A stretch of DNA of 64,000 nucleotides from a virus. Where the stretch lies: IMG/VR virus record IMGVR_UViG_3300027668_000011, positions 1-64,000 of that record; one strand, given 5' to 3'. Shown piece by piece: positions 58,410 through 64,000 of this stretch (positions within the stretch are counted from its first letter, which is position 1; each line of letters begins with the position of its first letter). The notes under the pieces were generated by a model, which made no database searches, was not told where the DNA came from, and was given only the letters and a program-made list of their open reading frames with translations. Both the position numbers and the translations under genes were made by a program.

Positions 58410-58708
58410 TGGCTAACACGGTTAACAAAGACAGTTTTTTACGCAGAGCTTCCACAAGAGGATTATTTCTTGACGTAAACGATTTGCCTAAACTTCCAAA
58501 AAGTCGAGCAGATAGAAAGTATTCAGTAGAACCTAAATACGCAAAACGCCCTGACTTACTAGCATACGAACTATATGGAACGGTCCAACTATGGTGGGTG
58601 TTTGCATTAAGAAACCCAGATGCATTAGTAGACCCTATAGAAGACTTTGTGTCAGGTTTAATAATATTCGTACCCTCTAAGGAAGTAATAGACAGGCTAG
58701 CAAACTAA
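58409..58708 (+). CDS. gp53: baseplate wedge protein, gp53-like
   Basis: A 99-residue protein. The block KYAKRPDLLAYELYGTVQLWWVFALRN, followed by DPIEDFVSGLIIFVPS, matches the C-terminal domain of T4-type gp53, which initiates wedge assembly around the hub. It is shorter than T4 gp53 (196) because the N-terminal part is reduced. The ATG shares a base with the stop codon of the upstream gene (TAATG). Confidence 0.75.
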   Translation: MANTVNKDSFLRRASTRGLFLDVNDLPKLPKSRADRKYSVEPKYAKRPDLLAYELYGTVQLWWVFALRNPDALVDPIEDFVSGLIIFVPSKEVIDRLAN

Positions 58709-61194
58709 TGTTTGGATCTTCCAAAGACAAAGAGACAGCTGAAACTCCTATAAAGGAAGACCGATGGATTGGTGCTGTAGCCGGTAACAAACTAGATGCT
58801 TTCAATAACGCATCATATAATTTTAGACTTTACATGATACCCGATGATGACGGCAACGGCGGCGGATATAAAAACGGAGCCTTAAAAGCCGCACCAGAAC
58901 AAACAGTTATTATTGCTCAGACTAGTGTAACTGGTGTAGCAATAGAAAATGTAGAATTAAATATCGTTAGGTCCGGAGCAGGTGTATTTGTGACCAACGG
59001 TTCTTTTACACTTATACAGCCCGGCGCCGCAGACTTACTAGACCAGATACAGATGGCAAAACAAGTGCTAGGCATCAAAGCCGGTATGTTTGCTAATGCA
59101 CCTGTATTTCTCGAATTGAACTTTAAAGGATACACAGAGGATTTAGACGATAATGAATCCGGTGGCGAACCTGTTTCTATCGATGGGCCATGGTGTTGGC
59201 AATTAGAAATTGCGACTATCGATGTAAACATTAATGATGCTGGTAGCACATATGATGTTACGTTCGTACAAACCGAATCAACCGCATACTCGGATACATT
59301 TTATACAATTCCAGCTGACACCAGTATGACTGGTAGCACTATTGTAGAATGTATGAAATCCTTAGAAGATACACTTAAACAGTTCAGAGAAGACAACTAT
59401 AAAGAACATGCTGTACAAGATGAAGTATCGTTTGACTTCTCTAATCTTGTGTTGATGCTCGATGGAGACGGCAATTTAAATTATAGTAACTACAAACAAG
59501 CTGAACAAGTAAACAGATTAATGAATGCAGATTCCATGGGAATCAAGACCAGAGAAGAATACGATAAAATATTAGAAGACAATCCAGACAGTTTAGATGG
59601 TGGTATAGAAGCCAGCGGTGGAGTTTGGAGACGAAACAGAATACAACTAAAGCAAGGCACTAACTTACATAAGATCCTTACAACATTGCTAGTAATGAAT
59701 GATGACTTTTTAAAGGCAATCACAAGAAAGACAGACTTCACTGATCCTACCATAGACAAAGACGGTCTAGACATGAATCAAACATTTACCACATGGTACA
59801 GAATAGAAGCGGTTACTGAGTGGCTAGACTATGACCATAGAAGAAATACTTACGCAAAGAAAGTAACTTATAAACCTATACTTTATGAAACAGCAGACGA
59901 CTCACTAGCCAGTGGCCCGGGTGAATTTGATACTACTAAAGAAAATATTAACACTCGAATAAATGAACTGAAAATAAAAAAAGCATATCATTATTTGTAT
60001 ACTGGACAAAATGACCAAATTTTAGAAGCAACTATTGGCTATAAAGCAGGACAACTATTACTAGGTGCTCCGCAAGGAGGATTGATGGGTGATGCATCTA
60101 CTAATCCTAACGCACCAGGAACTCCGACAACTGATGACGACCTCAACAATTCACAAAAGAAGGCTAAGATTGCGGCGGCACAAGAAAACACAGACGCACT
60201 AACCAAGAAATTAAATAACTCTGCATACCAGAATGAAGTTGCTGACCAACTACAGTTAAGTGCTTCTGAAAGAAAGTCTCTACAAGAAAATAAACAGACA
60301 CAAAGGAATTTAGCAGAAGCTATGGTATTATTGAATAACGGAGGCAATGATCCGCTAGGGTATTTCAGGTCCCAAGAAGCCAATGCAGATCCTAGCACCC
60401 CTACATCATCGGATCCGACGCCAACGCAAAACGACCCACCGTACAAGCCAGAGCCGAGTGGCTATTTGTATGGAGCGGATCTTATTGACAATGCCGGCGG
60501 CAGTGAAATTGTTATTGGCGAACTTAGTTCTCGTCAAGCAATGAACTCGTTAAAGATGGCAGTTACTAAACCGGGATTTGACTATACTAAGAGTATTGTG
60601 TCCACATCAGGTAATACTGTTGACGGCACGCCTAAAGCAACATTGTTTGGATACATGTACCAAAATGTCAATGATGCAAGTATATTAATTGATTTAGGAT
60701 TAAAAATTAGAGGCGATGTATGGTACTTAGGCGAGAAGCCAACGGACCCGCAGAAAGGCAAAGGCATGTCAGCGAAACTAGACAACATTGGAAAGGCAAC
60801 CACTATGGATTCCATATCGTATACCGGCAATGATAACTATTTTCTATTTACAATGCAAACTCCGAGGGTAATAGATCCTGATATGGATGATGAAGATAAC
60901 AACACAGGGTATCTTGAGAAAGCAGGCACGGCTTACTTTATAAGCGGTGTATATCAAATCATGGCAACTACATGTACATTTAGTAATGGCATGTTTGAAA
61001 TAGAAGTAAATGCTAAAAAGAATACAGCACTAAATTTATCTGAGTACGACATAGTAGATATAGATTACGGAGATGGCTACTTAGCCGGTCCAGCAGATGA
61101 TGGATTTGATCCTAATGCAGAAGCAGACGCCGTCAACGCACGACAACTAGAAACATTTAATGAGTCCAAAGCGGACAGGAGTACAGGCGGATGA
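58708..61194 (+). CDS. large baseplate hub protein (gp27-position, probable)
   Basis: An 828-residue protein. The N-terminal third (VELNIVRSGAGVFVTNGSFTLIQP, APVFLELNFKGYT, WQLEIATIDVNINDAGSTYDVTFVQTES) looks like the tube-like hub fold. Then comes a region with STIVECMKSLEDTLKQ and LVLMLDGDG, an Asn/Gln/Pro-rich linker (about 465-570), and a C-terminal beta part (DVWYLGEKPT, YFLFTMQTPRVIDPDMDD, GTAYFISGVYQIMATTCTFSNGMFEIEVNAKKN). It overlaps gp53 by a base and gp5-like by 4 bases. Position and size indicate a hub component linking tube and spike. Assignment to gp27 is by context, not by clear sequence similarity. Confidence 0.6.
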   Translation: MFGSSKDKETAETPIKEDRWIGAVAGNKLDAFNNASYNFRLYMIPDDDGNGGGYKNGALKAAPEQTVIIAQTSVTGVAIENVELNIVRSGAGVFVTNGSFTLIQPGAADLLDQIQMAKQVLGIKAGMFANAPVFLELNFKGYTEDLDDNESGGEPVSIDGPWCWQLEIATIDVNINDAGSTYDVTFVQTESTAYSDTFYTIPADTSMTGSTIVECMKSLEDTLKQFREDNYKEHAVQDEVSFDFSNLVLMLDGDGNLNYSNYKQAEQVNRLMNADSMGIKTREEYDKILEDNPDSLDGGIEASGGVWRRNRIQLKQGTNLHKILTTLLVMNDDFLKAITRKTDFTDPTIDKDGLDMNQTFTTWYRIEAVTEWLDYDHRRNTYAKKVTYKPILYETADDSLASGPGEFDTTKENINTRINELKIKKAYHYLYTGQNDQILEATIGYKAGQLLLGAPQGGLMGDASTNPNAPGTPTTDDDLNNSQKKAKIAAAQENTDALTKKLNNSAYQNEVADQLQLSASERKSLQENKQTQRNLAEAMVLLNNGGNDPLGYFRSQEANADPSTPTSSDPTPTQNDPPYKPEPSGYLYGADLIDNAGGSEIVIGELSSRQAMNSLKMAVTKPGFDYTKSIVSTSGNTVDGTPKATLFGYMYQNVNDASILIDLGLKIRGDVWYLGEKPTDPQKGKGMSAKLDNIGKATTMDSISYTGNDNYFLFTMQTPRVIDPDMDDEDNNTGYLEKAGTAYFISGVYQIMATTCTFSNGMFEIEVNAKKNTALNLSEYDIVDIDYGDGYLAGPADDGFDPNAEADAVNARQLETFNESKADRSTGG

Positions 61195-62735
61195 GTTTAC
61201 GCGGAAATTATAGAGCAGATAAGTTTAAAGTTAGTAGAAATAATCCCACTGCGGAAATGACTAAAAATGCTGATTTAGATTTCGGTGTATATTTAGGCGA
61301 AGTTATTGTTAGACCTAAAGACGATACTAACAGTGGCAGACTAACAGTGTATATTCCATCGTTAGGCAAAGATAGAGATAATCCGAGTAATTGGGTTAAT
61401 GCATTCTGGAGTACTCCGTTTGGTGGAAGTACCCCGGCTAACAGAATTGGAGACAATTTAGCATCGTATGTCGAAACACAAAAAACATATGGCATGTGGA
61501 TGGTACCGCCTGATGTAGGTAACTGGGTATTAGTATGTTTTGCTGACGGCAAATCTAAATTACCATTTGTACTAGGATGTTTACTACCAGATCAAATGGC
61601 TAACATGGTACCTGGTAATGCCGCAGGCAGAACTTTTGGCACAGACCAAAAATTGCCAGTTGCAGAAGTTAATAGACAAACAGACCAAATAAATCACGGT
61701 GTTAATGCTACACGACCAGTTAACCCATATATAACAAAACCTATTCTTGACCAAGGCTTAATAAATGACAAGCTCAGAGGCTTATCGTCATCTAGTGCAA
61801 GAAGAGAATCACCTAGTGCAGTATTTGGTATATCTACTCCTGGTGCAGAAGATGTAAATTTAACTACAGGTAAAAAAGACGGCACACACAGAACAGGTGG
61901 ACACAGTTTTGTGATGGACGATGGCGACATCAACGGCGACAGTAAAAATATAAGAATTAGAACAGCAGGTGGCAACCAAGTATTAATGGACGACACTAAC
62001 GGACTAATTTATATAATAAATGCAAAAGGTACTGCGTGGGTAGAGATGAGTGGAGACGGCGACATACAAATATATAGTGAAAAAGATATTTCGTATAGAG
62101 CTAAAGGTAACATCAATATTCGTGCAGACAAAAATTTAAATCTAGAAGGCAACACATCTGTAAATATTAATGCAGGTGTTTATGGCGAAGCACATGAACA
62201 ACAAGACGAGGACGGCAATCAACGTGGCGTACTCAACATTAACGCTGGCGCAGAAGCTACTATGAAAGTTATGAAAGACTTTGTGTTAGAAGTAGACGAG
62301 TTAGGCAGTATGCATTTAACTGCCAGACGATCACTACTTGCAACCGCTGGCGCTGACATGCATTTAAATGCTAAGTCTAACATGTTTAGTACAGCGTCAG
62401 AAACTCAGCATATTAAGGCAGGCGGTGAGACAAATATACAAGCAGGTAATAAAGTAAACGTAGTGGGCAGTACGGTGCATCTCAATGATGGTGGTAGTGC
62501 AACACAGGCAGAAAACAGTAAAGCCGCTTTGGCTATACCGACAATAGCACATGAAGACCAGCCAATAGAAACACCAGGGTGGGAATATGACTTTCAAGCA
62601 ACTAGCGAAGATAATCCGTTGACCACTGACGGTGAGAGAGATGGTAATAAAGATACTGTTACTAGTATTATAGAGCCATTACTGACTCGAGAGCCTTACA
62701 TAGGCCATGCAGACAAAGACAAACCAACTAGTTAA
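61191..62735 (+). CDS. gp5: gp5-like baseplate spike protein without lysozyme domain
   Basis: A 514-residue protein. The N-terminal OB-like domain (FGVYLGEVIVRPKDDTNSGRLTVYIPSLG, WMVPPDVGNWVLVCFADG, LPFVLGCLLPDQM) is that of gp5/VgrG. A linker follows, then a domain with GHSFVMDDGD, IRTAGGNQVLMDDTNGLIYIINAKG, and a triple-strand beta-helix with octad-like repeats (INIRADKNLNLEGNTSVNINAG, MHLNAKSNM, TNIQAGNKVNVVG). In T4, gp5 also has a lysozyme domain between these parts. No such domain is visible here, as in marine relatives. This is the membrane-piercing needle. Confidence 0.88.
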   Translation: MSLRGNYRADKFKVSRNNPTAEMTKNADLDFGVYLGEVIVRPKDDTNSGRLTVYIPSLGKDRDNPSNWVNAFWSTPFGGSTPANRIGDNLASYVETQKTYGMWMVPPDVGNWVLVCFADGKSKLPFVLGCLLPDQMANMVPGNAAGRTFGTDQKLPVAEVNRQTDQINHGVNATRPVNPYITKPILDQGLINDKLRGLSSSSARRESPSAVFGISTPGAEDVNLTTGKKDGTHRTGGHSFVMDDGDINGDSKNIRIRTAGGNQVLMDDTNGLIYIINAKGTAWVEMSGDGDIQIYSEKDISYRAKGNINIRADKNLNLEGNTSVNINAGVYGEAHEQQDEDGNQRGVLNINAGAEATMKVMKDFVLEVDELGSMHLTARRSLLATAGADMHLNAKSNMFSTASETQHIKAGGETNIQAGNKVNVVGSTVHLNDGGSATQAENSKAALAIPTIAHEDQPIETPGWEYDFQATSEDNPLTTDGERDGNKDTVTSIIEPLLTREPYIGHADKDKPTS

Positions 62736-62947
62736 GCTGTTTCGTTATTCTTATTTGTATGTATTTGTTGTTGTAAATCAGCAAACTTGATATAGGCTCT
62801 ATATTTGCCTTCTTGTTCTTCAGCAACTGATCTTCTTAAAGTTTTAATTTCGGCTCTTAGTTGATTACATTCGTTGTTCTTGTCAACAAGCATAAGACGA
62901 AGTTCTTCTTCTAAGGTATCGTTTAAGCTATGGTTATTATTCACCAA
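62732..62947 (-). CDS. small coiled-coil protein
   Basis: A 71-residue highly charged protein with heptad-like LEEELRLMLVDKNNECNQLR and AEIKTLRRSVAEEQEG helices. It overlaps the stop of the gp5-like gene by 4 bases and the hydrolase gene by 11 bases. No function is apparent. Confidence 0.65.
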   Translation of the reverse strand: MVNNNHSLNDTLEEELRLMLVDKNNECNQLRAEIKTLRRSVAEEQEGKYRAYIKFADLQQQIHTNKNNETA

Positions 62948-63563
62948 ACATCTCCCTTTTTATAATTTCAACCGTTTCAAAATTAACTAGCACTTCGTTG
63001 TGACTAGTACCCATTTCAATCTGTTTCAAATTATTAAAATTACTAGGAACAGATTTCTGTGTTTTAACAGTTAGAGTGCCATCGTTAGATTCACCCATAC
63101 CAGCAAGAGCATTTCCGGCTCCTCTAGTTCCTGTTGTTACTATGTTAATTATCTTAAAATCATTGTTTACAGTTTGTAATGCAGTGATAAACGTACTCTT
63201 TGGATTTAGTGCTGTAAAAAGTTTGCTGTGTCTGAATGCATACGATAACCATTTTGCTGTTCTACTACCGCCCCACGGAGCACTCATGGCTAAAAATACT
63301 TCACAGTTAGCAAATGCCTGTACCGCTTTTAATCCTAGCAAACACCCGTAACTATGTGCTATTACGGAGAATGGTTCATGCCCAAACTCATCGAGTATTT
63401 CCATTTTGATACGAGTTACTAATGTTTCCGGTAGCTCTTGCGTGTCGTACTCTATATAAAGTACGTTATGTTCTGGCAAGAATATTTGTAAAAAGTTAAA
63501 ACTTAACGTGGAGGCGCCACTACCATGTATAAAAACAATATTTTTGTTAGGCGGTAACGGCAT
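62937..63563 (-). CDS. alpha/beta hydrolase
   Basis: A 208-residue protein starting MPLPPNKNIVFIHGSGAST; the start at 63563 overlaps the end of the upstream gene, and an upstream frame adds 8 unlikely residues. The oxyanion motif HGSG, the nucleophile elbow IAHSYGCLLG (Ser in HSYG), a candidate Asp in ESNDGTLTV and His in GTSHNEVLV make a full triad. Lipase or esterase activity is expected. The target is unknown; esterified lipid or surface glycan is possible. Confidence 0.88.
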   Translation of the reverse strand: MPLPPNKNIVFIHGSGASTLSFNFLQIFLPEHNVLYIEYDTQELPETLVTRIKMEILDEFGHEPFSVIAHSYGCLLGLKAVQAFANCEVFLAMSAPWGGSRTAKWLSYAFRHSKLFTALNPKSTFITALQTVNNDFKIINIVTTGTRGAGNALAGMGESNDGTLTVKTQKSVPSNFNNLKQIEMGTSHNEVLVNFETVEIIKREMFGE

Positions 63564-63822
63564 TCTTGAGCATAGATTCCATGTCATAGAATTCCTGTGG
63601 TACTTTGCCCTTCTGACCTACAAGATTAACCATTTCGAACAATACATAGCCCTTAGTGTGGTAATCGTAAATGCCTACGGAATGTAGACGATTCTGTTTT
63701 TTCGACATCATCTTTTGGAAACGAGGTCCGTACCCAGAAGACTGATCAGTTAATTTTAACTGCTTGTTAACTGCGTCTGCTTTTTTGCAAATGCTGTCGA
63801 ATCGTTCAATGATATTTCTCAT
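63547..63822 (-). CDS. hypothetical phage protein
   Basis: A 91-residue basic protein starting MRNIIERFDSICKKADAVNK, then SSGYGPRFQKMMSKKQNRLHS and the beta stretch GIYDYHTKGYVLFEMVNLVGQ. TAGGAAT precedes the ATG and a bacterial-type promoter lies upstream. It looks like a small early protein. I do not recognise the family. Confidence 0.75.
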   Translation of the reverse strand: MRNIIERFDSICKKADAVNKQLKLTDQSSGYGPRFQKMMSKKQNRLHSVGIYDYHTKGYVLFEMVNLVGQKGKVPQEFYDMESMLKNAVTA

Positions 63823-63871
63823 TGTTATTCCTATAAATTTATAAAATTAGCAAGATAATTCCTACTATGTT

Positions 63872-63900
63872 ATTATGTATCCATTCTATTGAAAAGTCAA
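63872..63900 (-). promoter_or_regulatory. sigma-70-type early promoter
   Basis: Reading leftward: TTGACT at 63900-63895, a 17-bp spacer, CATAAT at 63877-63872. An A-tract lies upstream. It points to the gene at 63822. Confidence 0.75.
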
Positions 63901-63952
63901 CATTTTTTTAGGCTTATTATGGTGTTTATTATAACTAGTTTTAATCCTTTAG

Positions 63953-63960
63953 GATAAATA
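63953..63960 (+). promoter_or_regulatory. T4-type late promoter GATAAATA, leaderless class
   Basis: GATAAATA, GTTGT, then ATG at 63966. The 16-base string is identical to that before the gp13-like gene at 1357. Confidence 0.75.
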
Positions 63961-63965
63961 GTTGT

Positions 63966-64000
63966 ATGGCAAATATATACAGAGGATTCAGCACAACAGG
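63966..64000 (+). CDS. gp25: probable baseplate wedge protein gp25 (partial, first 11 codons)
   Basis: Only MANIYRGFSTTG is visible before the right edge (the last codon is incomplete). The Y-x-GFST opening is that of marine T4-type gp25, and the position after the gp5-like gene supports it. The leaderless-type promoter supports the start. Confidence 0.5.
   Translation, partial: MANIYRGFSTT

Noticed and set aside
61191-62735. Lysozyme domain in the gp5-like protein
   Set aside because: The stretch between the OB-like domain and the beta-helix lacks the E-D-T lysozyme catalytic pattern and is too short.

Overview
The window is part of the genome of a T4-type myovirus (large contractile-tailed phage). 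It is AT-rich and tightly packed, with many gene junctions of the TAATG or ATGA type. Two complete head and tail morphogenesis blocks are recognisable by T4 homology: neck and tail-stabiliser genes (gp13, gp14, gp15), and a head block in T4 order (portal gp20, acidic core protein, protease gp21, scaffold gp22, capsid gp23). Baseplate and tail genes follow (a probable tape measure, a gp26-like protein, a gp48/54-like protein, a gp53-like protein, a hub protein, a gp5-like spike, and the first codons of a probable gp25). The replication and late-transcription genes gp46, gp47 and gp55 are also present. The encoded lipoproteins, secretin-like CsgG pore, periplasmic c-type cytochrome and outer-membrane-type beta barrel indicate a Gram-negative host. 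The general gene set resembles marine exo-T4 phages such as cyanophages and pelagiphages. That assignment is an inference from gene content.

Layout. 1-2781: neck protein gp13 and unknown genes. 2859-5962: a metabolic cassette (FabZ-like dehydratase, radical SAM protein, ferredoxin-NADP reductase). 5985-9497: tRNA-Ala, tRNA-Trp and tRNA-Ser, small conserved phage genes and a compact structured RNA candidate. 9564-13096 (+): gp14, gp15, a Nudix hydrolase and an unknown gene. 13097-26564 (-): an accessory secretion region with a CHASE2-adenylate cyclase, a nidogen-like secreted protein, an Asn/Thr-repeat secreted protein, two curlin-like proteins, a FecR-domain protein, CsgG, CsgF and several small membrane proteins. 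26825-26959 (+): a lone 44-residue gene. 27010-35794: two paralogous giant tail proteins. 35928-42531: head genes. 42594-47846: tape measure and gp26-like gene, the latter with a canonical -1 frameshift site feeding a second reading frame. 47843-52774: a beta-propeller lipoprotein, a SWIM zinc-finger protein, an oxygenase-like protein, and a haem c / copper monooxygenase-like protein. 53435-57536: GIY-YIG-like nuclease, gp46, gp47, gp55. 57663-62735 (+): baseplate genes. 62732-63822 (-): small genes and an alpha/beta hydrolase. 63966: start of a probable gp25.

Regulation is unusually readable. Seven bacterial-type promoters (TTGACA/T, 16-17 bp, TATAAT-like) all point leftward and head early-type transcripts, including the gp55-47-46 operon, the tRNA-Ser gene and small early genes. 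A second class, GATAAATA/TATAAATA, matches the T4 late promoter read by gp55, which is itself encoded here. Late promoters fall into two groups: those followed by a leader with a Shine-Dalgarno, and a group of seven in which the ATG lies exactly 5 nt after the motif, which predicts mRNAs that start at the A of the ATG (leaderless).

The most striking biology is the set of phage-borne envelope genes: a curli-like secretion pore with its partner CsgF and two curlin-like substrates, secreted adhesin-like proteins, a membrane adenylate cyclase, an outer-membrane propeller/barrel protein, and a periplasmic cytochrome fused to a peptidylglycine-monooxygenase-like copper domain. Together they suggest that this phage remodels the envelope or surface of the infected cell late in infection.
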